The notes: generated from the sequence alone by a model not told the origin. 64,000 bases of DNA from Proteobacteria bacterium UBA2363 (GCA_002344355.1 DDTN01000019.1:59736-123735), one strand, 5' to 3'; positions 24,563 to 33,995 are shown, counted from the first letter of the stretch. Program-made: numbers and translations.

Positions 24563-26425
24563 TCAGATGCTCAGGCCCTTGACCTTGCGGCCGCGGCCGT
24601 AGATCAGGGAAACGATGGCCTCGGACACCGTCACCGCGGTGAACATCGAGGTCAGGATGCCGATGCACAGCACCACCGCGAAGCCGCGCACCGGGCCGGA
24701 GCCGAACGCGAGCAGCGAGATGCCGGCGATCAGGGTGGTGATGTTGGCGTCGATGATGGTCGACCAGGCCTTGTCGTAGCCGGCCCGGATCGAGCTGACC
24801 GGGGTGTTGCCGTTGCGGATCTCCTCGCGTATGCGCTCGAAGATCAGCACGTTGGCGTCGACCGCCATGCCGATGGTGAGGACGATGCCGGCGATGCCGG
24901 GCATGGTCAGGGTGACGCCGATCAGCGACAGCGCGGCGAAGATCAGCACCACGTTGGCGACCAGCGCGATGTTGGCGACCAGGCCGAACATCCGGTAGTA
25001 GACCAGCATGAACAGCAGCACCGCGGCGAAACCGATCACGATCGCCCGCATGCCGCGCTCGATGTTGTCCTGGCCGAGGGAAGGACCGATGACCCGCTCC
25101 TCGACGATGTCGATCGGCGCGGCCAGGGCGCCGGCGCGCAGCAGCAGCGCGGTCTCGCTGGCCTCGGCGGCGCTGTCCAGGCCGGTGGTCTGGAAGTTGC
25201 GCCCGAACGGCTCGCGGATGGTGGCGATCGAGATCACCTCCTGGCGGATGCGGGTGCTGCGGACCTCGCGGCCGTCGACCGTGCGCACGTCGGGGATCCG
25301 CTCGACGAACACCACCGCCATGCCCTTGCCGACGTTGTCGTTGGTGAACTCCTGCATGCGCCGCGCGCCGGCCGCGTTCAGGCGCACCGACACCATCGGG
25401 CTGCCGTCGCGGGAATCGAAGCCGCTGGCGGCGTTGACCAGCTGGTCGCCGGAGACGATCAGGCGCTTCTTCAGGACCACCGGGTTGCCGCGCCGGTCGG
25501 TGTACAGGGCCGAGTCGGGCGGCACGTTGCCGGTCTGCTGGACCTCGAACGGGTTGACCGACTCGTCGACCGCCCGGTATTCCAGGGTGGCGGTGGCGCC
25601 GAGGATGCGCTTGGCGGCGGCGGTGTCCTGGACGCCGGGAAGCTGGACGACGATGCGCGACTCGCCCTGGCGCTGGATGATCGGCTCGGCGACGCCCAGC
25701 TCGTTGACGCGGTTGCGCAAGGTCGAGACGTTCTGCTCGATGGCGTTGGCGGCGATCTCGTTCAGCGTGGCCTCGCTGATCCGGCCGTTGATCAGCCAGC
25801 CGTCGTCGCCGCCCCGGCCGAACTCGAGCACCAGCTCGGGCAGGTCGGCGGCGATCTCGGCATAGGCCCGCTCGCGGTCCTGTTCCGTGCGCAGGTTGAC
25901 GACGATGCCCGCCGGCGTCCGGCTGACGTTCTGGTAGCGCACGCGCTTGTCGCGCAGCAGGACGCGGATGTCCTCGACGAAGCGGTTCTCCTGCTGCTCG
26001 ATGCTGGCGCGCTGGTCGACCTCCATGGTGAAGTGGACGCCGCCCTGCAGGTCGAGGCCGAGCACCATCGACCGGCCGCCCAGCGCGGTCAGCCAGTCGG
26101 GCACGGTCGAGGCCAGGTTGAGCGCCGAGACGTACTGCTCGCCCAGTTCCTGGCGGACCAGCTCGATCGCCCGCAGCTGCGTGTCGGTGTCAGGGAAGCG
26201 GACCAGCAGGCGCTCGTCCTCGATCGCCATCCGGGTGAACGGCACCTGGTTGCGCTCGAGCACGCCCTGCACGCGCTCGCGCAGCGCCTCGTCGACGACG
26301 CTGCCGCGGTTGGCCTGGAGCTGGACCGCCGGGTCCTGCGGATAGAGGTTGGGCAGCGCGTAGAGCGCCGCCAGCAGGATCACGGCCAGGACGAGGCCGT
26401 ACTTCCATCTGGGGAAATTGATCAT
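24563..26425 (-). CDS. secD: Protein translocase subunit SecD
   Basis: A 620-residue partner of SecF with the expected architecture: one N-terminal helix, a large periplasmic region and five C-terminal helices. Signature stretches are VLGLDLQGGVHFTMEV, VNELGVAEPIIQRQGESRIVVQLPGVQD, GPSLGQDNIERGMRAI, VNFIALVANV-like ALVANVVLIFAALSLIG, and MAVDANVLIFERIREE. It acts with SecF and YajC at the Sec translocon. The operon order tgt, yajC, secD, secF is the standard one. Length is normal for gammaproteobacterial SecD. Confidence 0.96.
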   Translation of the reverse strand: MINFPRWKYGLVLAVILLAALYALPNLYPQDPAVQLQANRGSVVDEALRERVQGVLERNQVPFTRMAIEDERLLVRFPDTDTQLRAIELVRQELGEQYVSALNLASTVPDWLTALGGRSMVLGLDLQGGVHFTMEVDQRASIEQQENRFVEDIRVLLRDKRVRYQNVSRTPAGIVVNLRTEQDRERAYAEIAADLPELVLEFGRGGDDGWLINGRISEATLNEIAANAIEQNVSTLRNRVNELGVAEPIIQRQGESRIVVQLPGVQDTAAAKRILGATATLEYRAVDESVNPFEVQQTGNVPPDSALYTDRRGNPVVLKKRLIVSGDQLVNAASGFDSRDGSPMVSVRLNAAGARRMQEFTNDNVGKGMAVVFVERIPDVRTVDGREVRSTRIRQEVISIATIREPFGRNFQTTGLDSAAEASETALLLRAGALAAPIDIVEERVIGPSLGQDNIERGMRAIVIGFAAVLLFMLVYYRMFGLVANIALVANVVLIFAALSLIGVTLTMPGIAGIVLTIGMAVDANVLIFERIREEIRNGNTPVSSIRAGYDKAWSTIIDANITTLIAGISLLAFGSGPVRGFAVVLCIGILTSMFTAVTVSEAIVSLIYGRGRKVKGLSI

Positions 26426-26477
26426 CGCAGCTCGGGCAGTCGGGGTGGATGGGGTGCGTGCGGCCGCCGGAGGCGGA

Positions 26478-26807
26478 TCAACCGGCCTTCAGCGTGCCCT
26501 TGGGCAGGACGTTGCCGACCGCGTGCTTCTGCACCTTGATGGCGACGTTGTCGGCGATCTCAATGGTCACGAAGGCGTCGCCGACGTCGGTGATGCGGCC
26601 GGCGATGCCGCCGCTGGTGATCACCTCGTCGCCCTTGGCCAGTTGCGAGACCATCGCCCGGTGCTCCTTGGCGCGCTTCATCTGCGGCCGGATCAGCAGG
26701 AAATAGAACACCGCGATGAAGATCAGCATCATGATCAGCGGCTGCATCGCCGAGGGGCCGGCGGCAGGCGCCGCCTGGGCATGCGCGGAAGCGATCAGGA
26801 AGTCCAT
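26478..26807 (-). CDS. yajC: Preprotein translocase subunit YajC
   Basis: A 109-residue single-pass membrane protein: a short Ala-rich N-terminus, one helix (LIMMLIFIAVFYFLLI), the family motif RPQMKRAKEHRAMVSQLAKGDEVITSGGIAGRITDVGDAFVTIEI and a conserved end KHAVGNVLPKGTLK. It associates with SecDF near the Sec translocon. It lies 52 bp before secD and is likely co-transcribed with it. Confidence 0.95.
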   Translation of the reverse strand: MDFLIASAHAQAAPAAGPSAMQPLIMMLIFIAVFYFLLIRPQMKRAKEHRAMVSQLAKGDEVITSGGIAGRITDVGDAFVTIEIADNVAIKVQKHAVGNVLPKGTLKAG

Positions 26808-27005
26808 GGTGGGCTCTCTTGGCAGGCGCGGGCTGGCGCCCGCAAAGGCGGCGATTATGGCACAGCCAGGCGCCGCGGCCGTCTTCGCTCGCCCCCCGGC
26901 GGCCCCGCGACGGCGCCCCGTCGGTCGCCTCCCCGGCCGGCCGGCGAAGCCGATATCGGGCGGGCCGGAACCGCCCCTCGCGCGGTCCCGGCCGGCGCGC
27001 GACGG

Positions 27006-28127
27006 TCAGGCGGTGGCCCTGGCGACGGCGCCGGCTCTGCGTGCGTAGAAGGCGGCCACGTAGTCCTCCAGCCGGCCCTCGGCGATCGCCGTGCGCAGAT
27101 CCGCCATCAGTCGCTGGTAGTGGCGCAGGTTGTGCAGGGTGGCCAGGGTCGAGGCCAGGATCTCGTTGCAGCGGTCCAGGTGGCGCAGGTAGCCGCGCGA
27201 GAACCCGCCGGCGCAGGCCGGGCAGTCGCATCCCGCCTCGATCGGCCCGGTGTCGAGGGCGTGGCGGGCGTTGCGGATGCGGATCTCGCCGTCAGCCGTG
27301 AAGTAATGGCCGTTGCGGGCGTTGCGGGTCGGCATCACGCAGTCGAACATGTCGATGCCGCGGCGGACCGCCTCGACGATGTCCTCGGGTCGGCCGACGC
27401 CCATCAGGTAGCGCGGCGCGCTCTCCGGCAGGTGCGGCACGGTGGCGTCGAGCACGCGTTCGCGTTCGGCCGCCGGCTCGCCCACCGACAGGCCGCCGAT
27501 CGCGTAGCCGTCGAAGCCGATCGCCTTCAGCCCCTCGGCCGAGGCCTGGCGCAGGTCCGGGTACATGCCGCCCTGGACGATGCCGAACAGGGCGTTGGCG
27601 TTGCCCTCGTGGCCGCGCCGGCTGCGCTCGGCCCAGCGCAGGCTGAGCGCCATCGAATCGCGCGCCTGGCGCTCGGTGGCCGGGTACGGCGTGCATTCGT
27701 CGAAGATCATGACGATGTCCGACCCCAGCACGCGCTGGATGCGCATCGACTCCTCGGGCGAAAGGAACACGCGGGCGCCGTCGACCGGCGAGGCGAAGCG
27801 CACGCCCTCCTCGGTGATCTTGCGGCGGTCGGCCAGGCTCCAGACCTGGAAGCCGCCGGAGTCGGTGAGGATCGGACCGTCCCAGCGCATGAATCCGTGC
27901 AGGCCGCCGTGCGCCTCGATGACCTCCAGGCCCGGGCGCAGGAACAGGTGGAAGGTGTTGCCCAGCACGATCTGGGCGCCGAGGTCGCGCACCTGGGCGG
28001 GTAGCACGGCCTTCACCGTGCCGTAGGTGCCCACGGGCATGAAGGCCGGCGTCTCGACGACGCCGTGCGGCAGGGTCAGTCGGCCGCGGCGCGCGGCGCC
28101 GTCGGTGGCGAGCAGTTGGAAATCCAT
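27006..28127 (-). CDS. tgt: Queuine tRNA-ribosyltransferase
   Basis: A 373-residue enzyme that swaps guanine 34 for preQ1 in tRNAs with GUN anticodons, the first tRNA step of queuosine synthesis. Visible motifs: TPAFMPVGTYGTVKAV, the catalytic-aspartate region ILTDSGGFQVWSL, FDECTPYPA, GGLSVGEP, YLMGVGRPEDIV, DCVMPTRNARNG and the zinc site CDCPACAGGFSRGYLRHL (three Cys plus the following His). Length is typical. The downstream yajC-secDF genes are its usual neighbours; queA is not in the window. Confidence 0.97.
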   Translation of the reverse strand: MDFQLLATDGAARRGRLTLPHGVVETPAFMPVGTYGTVKAVLPAQVRDLGAQIVLGNTFHLFLRPGLEVIEAHGGLHGFMRWDGPILTDSGGFQVWSLADRRKITEEGVRFASPVDGARVFLSPEESMRIQRVLGSDIVMIFDECTPYPATERQARDSMALSLRWAERSRRGHEGNANALFGIVQGGMYPDLRQASAEGLKAIGFDGYAIGGLSVGEPAAERERVLDATVPHLPESAPRYLMGVGRPEDIVEAVRRGIDMFDCVMPTRNARNGHYFTADGEIRIRNARHALDTGPIEAGCDCPACAGGFSRGYLRHLDRCNEILASTLATLHNLRHYQRLMADLRTAIAEGRLEDYVAAFYARRAGAVARATA

Positions 28128-28273
28128 GGGCGGCGAAGCTTAGCGCACGCGGCCGGCACCGCGCGGTGCGGGATCGGCTTCGCCTGGCGCTGCCGACCAG
28201 GGCCCGGCACGCCCGGGGCGACCGGGCGGAGCCCGCACCAGGTCCCGCCGGGTGCCCTGCCCGCCCGCCGCGC

Positions 28274-30142
28274 TCAGGCGGTGCGGCTGCGCGCGATCCA
28301 GTCGTCGACGATGCGCTCGAGCAGGGCCAGCGGCATGGCGCCGTGGGTGAGCACCTGGTTGTGGAACTCGCGGATGTCGAAGCGCTCGCCGAGCGCGCTG
28401 CGCGCCCGCTCGCGCAGTTCCAGGATCTTCAGCATGCCGACCTTGTAGGCAAGCGCCTGCCCGGGGTTGACCAGGTAGCGCTCGATCTCGGCGACGACGT
28501 CGGTCTCCGGCTGTCCGGTGTGCGCCAGCATGTAGTCGATCGCCTGCTCGCGGGTCCAGCGCTTGGCATGCATGCCGGTGTCGACCACCAGGCGCACGGC
28601 GCGGAACATCTCGTCGCGCAGGCGGCCGAGGTTGTCCAGCGGGTCGTCCTGGAAGCCGGCCTCCCAGGCGAGCTGCTCGGTGTACAGCGCCCAGCCCTCC
28701 GCGTAGGCCGTGAAGCCGAGCAGGCGCCGGAAGGTCGGCACGCCCTTGAGCTCCTGCATGATGGCGATCTGGAAATGATGGCCGGGCACGCCCTCGTGGT
28801 AGGCCAGGGTGCGCATCGCGAAGCGCGGCATCTCGGCGACGTTGCGCAGGTTGGCGTAGAACACGCCCGGCCGCGAACCGTCCATCGCCGGCCCCTGGTA
28901 GTAGGCGCCGGGCGCGGTCTTCTCGGCGAACTCCGGGACCCGGCGGACCTCGACGCCGGCACTGGGGCGCACGTCGAAATAGTCGCCCAGGCCTTCGGAT
29001 ATCTCGTCGATGATGCGCTGGAACTCGTCCAGGATCTGCTGGCGGCCCTCGTCGGTGTCCGGGAACAGCTGGTCGGGTCGCTGGTTGATCGCCTGCAGGC
29101 GCTCGCCGATGCTGCCCTCCTCCAGGCCCTGGCCGCGCAGGATGGCGTCCATTTCGGCACCGATCCGCTCGACCTCGGCCAGGCCGATGGCATGGATCTC
29201 GTCGGCGCTCATGCGGGTGGTGGTGTGCACCTCGATCTGGTCGTCGTAGAAGGCCAGGCCGTCGGGCAGCGCCCAGGCGCCGTGGTTGCCGGAGACCTTG
29301 CCGGCGAGGTGCTCGAAGTGGGCGATCAGCTCGCGGTAGGCGGGGTAGACGCGGCCCGACACGGCTTCGCGGGCGTCGTGCAGGATCTCGACGCGCTCCT
29401 GGCCGGCCACCTTGCCGTCCAGCCCGTCGAGCTTCTCCACCAGGCTGGTGTACAGCAGGTGCTCCTCCGGCGGCATGGCGATGAACTCGCGCATCTGCGC
29501 AAGCACCTTGTCGACCACGAAGCGCTGCGGCAGCACGCCGATCGACTCGCGGTGGCGCAGGCCCTCGAGCACCTGGCCGAACTTGACCGGGAACTGCTCC
29601 AGGCGGGCCACGTAGTTGCGCGCGTCGCGGGCGTCGGCGACCTGGTGCATCTGCACCATGAAGTCGGGCAGCGTGCTCTGCACGCCGAACAGCTGGTTGA
29701 CCGGGAAGTTGTGGTACTGCCAGCGCTCGTTGCGCACCTGCTGGTCGAGGAAGTACTCGAGGATGTCGTAGGACAGGCGCGCGTCCGGGCCCATCGTGTC
29801 GCGGTCGTAGGAACGCAGCGAGGCCAGGTCGCGACGCAGCTTGTCCCGCATCGCCTCCGCGCGCGCCATCGAGGCGTCGGTCAGGCGGTGCGAGTAGAAG
29901 TCCATCCAGGACGGCAGCACCCGCAGGTAGGACAGCATCTCCGGATCGTCGAGCGCGTACTCGAAGAAGATCCGCTCGTACAGCCAGCGCACCGTGAGCG
30001 GGCGGTCGGTCTTCCACTGCCACCAGGCGAACCCGGCGCCCAGCACCAGCACCACCAGCACGGTGAGCGCCAGCCACTTCAGCAGGCGCAGGGGCCAGGG
30101 GCGTCGCCGGCGGGCGACGGTCGGGGTGGCGGCAGTGGTCAT
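28274..30142 (-). CDS. DUF885 family membrane-anchored metallopeptidase-like protein
   Basis: A 622-residue protein. A single N-terminal hydrophobic helix (LLKWLALTVLVVLVLGAGFAWW) acts as signal anchor or uncleaved signal. The long helical domain contains the DUF885 signature YHEGVPGHHFQIAI (HExxPGHH, zinc-ligand like), a second motif LGFTAYAEGWALYTEQLAWEAGF with a candidate Glu ligand, and the C-terminal EFHNQVLTHGAMPLALLERIV. DUF885 proteins are distant relatives of M32 carboxypeptidase-type zinc peptidases; activity has been shown for few of them. I chose the ATG at 30142; the open frame runs on upstream, but over rlmJ in antisense. It is separate from tgt, which lies 146 bp downstream. 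Confidence 0.82.
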   Translation of the reverse strand: MTTAATPTVARRRRPWPLRLLKWLALTVLVVLVLGAGFAWWQWKTDRPLTVRWLYERIFFEYALDDPEMLSYLRVLPSWMDFYSHRLTDASMARAEAMRDKLRRDLASLRSYDRDTMGPDARLSYDILEYFLDQQVRNERWQYHNFPVNQLFGVQSTLPDFMVQMHQVADARDARNYVARLEQFPVKFGQVLEGLRHRESIGVLPQRFVVDKVLAQMREFIAMPPEEHLLYTSLVEKLDGLDGKVAGQERVEILHDAREAVSGRVYPAYRELIAHFEHLAGKVSGNHGAWALPDGLAFYDDQIEVHTTTRMSADEIHAIGLAEVERIGAEMDAILRGQGLEEGSIGERLQAINQRPDQLFPDTDEGRQQILDEFQRIIDEISEGLGDYFDVRPSAGVEVRRVPEFAEKTAPGAYYQGPAMDGSRPGVFYANLRNVAEMPRFAMRTLAYHEGVPGHHFQIAIMQELKGVPTFRRLLGFTAYAEGWALYTEQLAWEAGFQDDPLDNLGRLRDEMFRAVRLVVDTGMHAKRWTREQAIDYMLAHTGQPETDVVAEIERYLVNPGQALAYKVGMLKILELRERARSALGERFDIREFHNQVLTHGAMPLALLERIVDDWIARSRTA

Positions 30143-30244
30143 CTGGGGTCCTCCCGGCGCCGTGGCGGCGCGCGCGCCCGCTAAGCTAGCCGACCCGGCG
30201 CCCGGCGCCACCCCCCAAAGGTCACGCCCGGACCCTGCCGACCC

Positions 30245-31192
30245 ATGAATTACCGCCACAGCTTCCACGCCGGCAACATCGGCGACGTGCTCAAGCACGT
30301 CGCCCTGCTCGAGCTGCTGCGCCTGCTCACCGCCAAGGACGGCGCCCTGCTCTACCTGGACACCCATGCCGGCGCCGGCGGCTACGACCTGGGCGGCGAC
30401 GCCGCCCGCACCGACGAATGGCGGCAGGGCGTGGGCCGGCTGTGGGGGGCGTCGTCGGCGCCGCCGGCCGTGGCGCGCTGGCTGGCGGCGGTGGCCGCCT
30501 GGAACGAGGGCGGCAAGGTCGTGCACCGCTATCCCGGCTCGCCCGGGCTGGCCGCCGACCACCTGCGCGGCCAGGACCGCCTGCTGCTGTGCGAAGCGCA
30601 GCCGGCGGTCGCCGAGGCCCTGCGCCGGCGCCTGGCCGGCCACGACCGCCGCGTCCAGGTGGTCGAGGGCGATGGCTACCACGCGCTCAAGGCGCACCTG
30701 CCGCCGCCGGAGCGGCGCGGCCTGGTCCTGGTCGACCCGCCCTACGAGGCCCAGCAGGCCGAGTTCGACGCCATCATCGCGGCGCTGCGCGAGGGGCTGC
30801 GCCGTTTCCCGACCGGCGTCTACGCGATCTGGTACCCGATCAAGCAGGCCAGCGCCGTGGCCCACTTCCTGCGCCAGCTCGGCGACCTGCCCGTGAAGTC
30901 GGCGCTGACCCTGGAGCTGTGGGTGCGCGCCACCGATTCGCCCCTGCGCATGAACGGCAGCGGCCTGGCGGTGCTGAACCCGCCCTGGAAGCTGGACCAG
31001 GAGGCCGCCAGCAGCTGGCTGCCGTGGCTGGCCAGGGAACTGGCGCAGGACCGCGGCGCCGGCTGGCGCTGCCACTGGCTGCGCAGGGAGGCTGCGGCGC
31101 AGCCGGCGAAGCCCGAGCAGGTCCCCGATCGCGGGCGCCCCGGGGCGGCGCGACGCCCGGCCCCGCGGTCCCGGCCGCGACCACCGCGCTGA
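30245..31192 (+). CDS. rlmJ: 23S rRNA (adenine-2030-N6)-methyltransferase
   Basis: A 315-residue SAM-dependent methyltransferase. It opens with the invariant MNYRHSFHAGNIGDVLKHVALLELL. DTHAGAGGYDL forms the SAM site, and the catalytic N6-adenine motif is DPPYE in GLVLVDPPYEAQQAEF. Later come GVYAIWYPIK and MNGSGLAVLNPPW, also conserved. It methylates A2030 of 23S rRNA. The last 30 or so residues (QPAKPEQVPDRGRPGAARRP onward) are a basic, disordered tail beyond the usual end of the family. Confidence 0.95.
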   Translation: MNYRHSFHAGNIGDVLKHVALLELLRLLTAKDGALLYLDTHAGAGGYDLGGDAARTDEWRQGVGRLWGASSAPPAVARWLAAVAAWNEGGKVVHRYPGSPGLAADHLRGQDRLLLCEAQPAVAEALRRRLAGHDRRVQVVEGDGYHALKAHLPPPERRGLVLVDPPYEAQQAEFDAIIAALREGLRRFPTGVYAIWYPIKQASAVAHFLRQLGDLPVKSALTLELWVRATDSPLRMNGSGLAVLNPPWKLDQEAASSWLPWLARELAQDRGAGWRCHWLRREAAAQPAKPEQVPDRGRPGAARRPAPRSRPRPPR

Positions 31193-31334
31193 GCGCGACG
31201 GCGGTCCGCCTTGGCCGGTCCGGGTTCGGCCCTCGCCCGCATCCGCGGTCGCGCCCGTTCGTCGCCCGGGACGCAAGCAACGGCCCGTCCTTGCGCGCCC
31301 GCCGCGGCCGCCGCTACACTTCCGCGCCTGTCGT

Positions 31335-31410
<76 letters not shown>

Positions 31411-31428
31411 TCAGTCGAAGGACACGCA

Positions 31429-31460
31429 CGAGAAGGGCCGGCGCATGCCGGCCCTTCTCG
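31429..31460 (+). terminator. Hairpin after tRNA-Ala, likely terminator
   Basis: A perfect 14-bp inverted repeat (CGAGAAGGGCCGGC, loop GCAT, GCCGGCCCTTCTCG) begins 18 bp after the tRNA 3' end. Only TTT follows, so it is a weak intrinsic terminator by the T-run rule, but its position suggests it ends the tRNA transcript. Confidence 0.65.
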
Positions 31461-31554
31461 TTTGCGGCGCCGGGCCGGGCGGGCCGGGCGCCGCGCGGGC
31501 GGGGCACGGTTCCGGCCCGGGTCGGGCCGGGGCGCCCCGTGTCACCCCGACGGG

Positions 31555-31689
31555 TCAGCGCGCGTGGCGCGTCGACTGCGCCGGGGCCGCCTGGCGGCGA
31601 CGGCCGGCGCTGCGCGACGAGGCCTTCCACCAGCGGCCCAGGCGGGCCATGATCGCGAGCACGGCGACCTTGCGGATCAGTCGGAACAT
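31555..31689 (-). CDS. Small basic membrane-associated protein, 44 residues, unknown
   Basis: A short gene with a strong ribosome binding site: AAGGAG 6 nt before the ATG. The product begins MFRLIRKVAVLAIMARLG, a hydrophobic amphipathic helix, and continues with a strongly basic tail (RSAGRRRQAAPAQSTRHAR). It is not a recognised family. The ribosome binding site and helix argue that it is translated; the downstream palindrome at 31429-31460 may also terminate it. It lies alone between tRNA-Ala and tag. Confidence 0.6.
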   Translation of the reverse strand: MFRLIRKVAVLAIMARLGRWWKASSRSAGRRRQAAPAQSTRHAR

Positions 31690-31901
31690 GGGGAACTCCT
31701 TGGGCAAGGGGCCGACATGGCCCGGACCCTGGTTTCCTTGCAGCTGCCGTGCCAACCGGTCCAGGCCGAGGCCGCACGGCGCCGGGTCGTGCTTCGCGCG
31801 GTCCGGCCGACGCCTCCGCCCCGCCCCTGCCGGCGCAGCCTGCCCGGCGCGCCACCCGGCATCGTGCGCCCTGCACGATGCCGGCGTCGCCGACCCGGGA
31901 C

Positions 31902-32507
31902 TCAGGCCGGTACCGTGAACGCCGCGCGTGCCGCCAGCGCCGGCGCCCTGGCCGGACAGTCTTCCAGATGGTCGTTGACCATGCCGACCGACTGCATCAG
32001 CGCATACATCGTGGTCGGCCCGACGAAGCGGAAGCCTTCCTTGCGCAGCGCCTTCGACATCGCCTCCGATTCCGGGCTGGTGACCAGGGTCACCACCGTG
32101 CCGCGGTCGATCCGCGCCGGCCGGGTCGCAGGATCGGGCTCGAACCGCCACAGGAAGGCGGCCAGGGAACCGTGCCGCTCGACCACCTCGAGGGCGCGCC
32201 GGGCGTTGCCGATCGCCGCCTCGATCTTGCCGCGGTGACGGACGATGCCGGCGTCGGCCAGCAGGCGCCGGATCTCCGGCTCGCCGTAGCGGGCCACCCG
32301 TTCGGGACGGAAACCGTCGAAGGCGCGCCGGAAGTTCTCGCGCTTGCGCAGGATGGTGATCCAGCTCAGGCCCGCCTGGAAGCCTTCCAGGCACAGCTTC
32401 TCGAACAGCCGCACGTCGTCGCCCTGCGGCCGGCCCCATTCGTTGTCGTGGTAGTCGACGTAGAGCGGATCGTCCCCGCACCACCAGCAGCGTTCGCCCT
32501 CGGCCAT
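31902..32507 (-). CDS. tag: DNA-3-methyladenine glycosylase I
   Basis: A 201-residue enzyme that excises 3-methyladenine from alkylated DNA. It opens with RCWWCGDDPLYVDYHDNEWGRP, including the zinc-binding cysteine and the conserved HDNEWG. FEKLCLEGFQAGLSWITILRKRENFRRAFDGF holds the pocket and catalytic Glu region, and EGFRFVGPTTMYALMQSVGMVNDHLEDC is the C-terminal zinc site. The ATG at 32507 is chosen because AGGAGG lies 6 nt upstream; the ATG at 32531 would bury that site. Length matches the family. Confidence 0.95.
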   Translation of the reverse strand: MAEGERCWWCGDDPLYVDYHDNEWGRPQGDDVRLFEKLCLEGFQAGLSWITILRKRENFRRAFDGFRPERVARYGEPEIRRLLADAGIVRHRGKIEAAIGNARRALEVVERHGSLAAFLWRFEPDPATRPARIDRGTVVTLVTSPESEAMSKALRKEGFRFVGPTTMYALMQSVGMVNDHLEDCPARAPALAARAAFTVPA

Positions 32508-32704
32508 CGCAATCCTCCTGCTCTCGCGCATGGTAGGCCGCTTCCCGCCCTGTCGCAGCGGAAGGCGGCCGGAAGGGCCCCGGTGGCCCATGACCATCTG
32601 CGCGCGAGGGCAGGCGCCGCCGCCGGGCGCGCCCTGACCCGCGCCCGGCCTGCGCCGGCGATGACGCCGGACGGACGCGGGCCTGTGCGAGAATCCGCGC
32701 TCCC

Positions 32705-32781
32705 GGCCCCGTAGCTCAGCTGGATAGAGCGTCCCCCTCCTAAGGGGAAGGTCGCAGGTTCGAATCCTGCCGGGGTCGCCA
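32705..32781 (+). tRNA. tRNA-Arg, anticodon CCT
   Basis: The 77-nt cloverleaf has acceptor GGCCCCG/CGGGGTC, D-arm GCTC/GAGC, anticodon stem TCCCC/GGGGA with loop CTCCTAA (anticodon CCT at 32739-32741), T-arm GCAGG/CCTGC with loop TTCGAAT, discriminator G and encoded CCA. It reads AGG. It sits directly before mtnB. tRNA-Arg(CCT) is a common integration site, but no integrase or repeated 3' end is seen here. Confidence 0.95.
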
Positions 32782-32807
32782 CCGCCCCCTTGCCGGACGC
32801 CGCGCCG

Positions 32808-33440
32808 ATGCCGAGTTTCGACCCCGCCCGCCTGGACGCCGCCGCCGACACCCTGGCCGCGGCCGGCCGCTGGCTGTCCGGGCGCGGCTGGACGCCGGCG
32901 ACCAGCAGCAATTTCTCGTTGCGCCTGGATGCAGGCCACGCGGCGATCACCGTGTCCGGCCGCGACAAGGGCGCCCTGGGCCGCGACGATTTCATGGCCG
33001 TCGACTTCGACGGCCATGCGGTCGGCAGCGCCCGCCGTTCGTCGGCGGAGACCCTGCTGCACACCCACCTGTACCGGCGCGACCCGGCGATCGGCTGCGT
33101 TCTGCACACCCACTCCAAGGTCCAGACGGTCGCCTCGCGGCTGTTCGCCGACCAGGGCGGCGTGCGCCTGGCCGGCTACGAGATGCTCAAGGCCCTGGCC
33201 GGCAACGCCAGCCACGAGCTGGCCATCGACCTGCCGGTGTTCGCCAACACCCAGCACATGCCCGACCTGGTCGAACGCGTCGAGGCCTGGCTGGACGGCG
33301 GCGGCCCGGCCTGGGGCTATCTGATCGAAGGCCATGGCCTGTACGCCTGGGGCGCCGACTGCGCCGAGGCGATGCGCCACGTCGAGGCCTTCGAATTCCT
33401 GCTGGACTGCGAACTGGACCTGAGGAGACTGCGGACATGA
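32808..33440 (+). CDS. mtnB: Methylthioribulose-1-phosphate dehydratase
   Basis: A 210-residue class II aldolase/adducin-fold enzyme of methionine salvage. It removes water from 5-methylthioribulose-1-phosphate to give the diketone. Motifs: TPATSSNFSLRL near the start, the metal site HTHLYRRDPAIGCVLHTHSKVQ, and the later LPVFANTQHMPDLV with a further ligand. The ATG at 32808 was taken; an in-frame TTG at 32790 would overlap the region next to the tRNA. The gene overlaps mtnD by 4 nt (ATGA), so the salvage genes are coupled. Confidence 0.93.
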   Translation: MPSFDPARLDAAADTLAAAGRWLSGRGWTPATSSNFSLRLDAGHAAITVSGRDKGALGRDDFMAVDFDGHAVGSARRSSAETLLHTHLYRRDPAIGCVLHTHSKVQTVASRLFADQGGVRLAGYEMLKALAGNASHELAIDLPVFANTQHMPDLVERVEAWLDGGGPAWGYLIEGHGLYAWGADCAEAMRHVEAFEFLLDCELDLRRLRT

Positions 33441-33994
33441 GCCGCCTGCGCATCTTCACCGAGGCCGATCCGGCCACCCCGGTCGAGGTGATCGACGACC
33501 ACGCCGGCATCGCCCGCGCCCTGGCCGGCATCGGCGTGCGCTTCGAGCGGTGGCAGGCCGGCCAGCCGGTGCAGCCGGGCGATGCGCCCGAGAAGGTGCT
33601 GGCCGCCTACGCCGCCGACATCGAGCGGCTCAAGGCCGAGGGCGGCTACCACGCGGTCGACGTGATCAGCCTGTCGCCCGACCATCCCGATCGCGAGGCG
33701 CTGCGTCGCAAGTTCCTGGACGAGCACACCCACAGCGAGGACGAGGTGCGCTTCTTCGTGGCCGGCTCGGGCCTGTTCACCCTGCACGTCGGCGAGCGCG
33801 TCTACGAGGTGCGCTGCGAGGCCGGCGACCTGATCGGCGTGCCCGACGGCACCCGGCACTGGTTCGACATGGGTCCGGCGCCGCATTTCGTGGCGATCCG
33901 CCTGTTCACCAATCCGGCCGGCTGGGTCGCCAACTTCACCGGCGCCGACATCGCCGCCAGGTATCCGCGCTACGAACCCGGGCAGGCCGGCTGA
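33437..33994 (+). CDS. mtnD: Acireductone dioxygenase
   Basis: A 185-residue cupin that oxidises the acireductone intermediate to the methionine precursor keto-acid and formate (Fe form), or to an off-pathway product with Ni. The metal site is in EHTHSEDEVRFFVAG (two His and a Glu), with the fourth ligand in GTRHWFDMG. It follows mtnB with an overlap and precedes mtnC by one base, which gives the order B-D-C of part of the pathway. The upstream enzymes mtnA and mtnK or mtnP are not in this window. Confidence 0.95.
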   Translation: MSRLRIFTEADPATPVEVIDDHAGIARALAGIGVRFERWQAGQPVQPGDAPEKVLAAYAADIERLKAEGGYHAVDVISLSPDHPDREALRRKFLDEHTHSEDEVRFFVAGSGLFTLHVGERVYEVRCEAGDLIGVPDGTRHWFDMGPAPHFVAIRLFTNPAGWVANFTGADIAARYPRYEPGQAG

Positions 33995-33995
33995 G

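Noticed and set aside
32705..32781. tRNA-Arg(CCT) as the attachment site of a genomic island
   Set aside because: No integrase, no repeated 3' tRNA end, and core metabolic genes follow directly.
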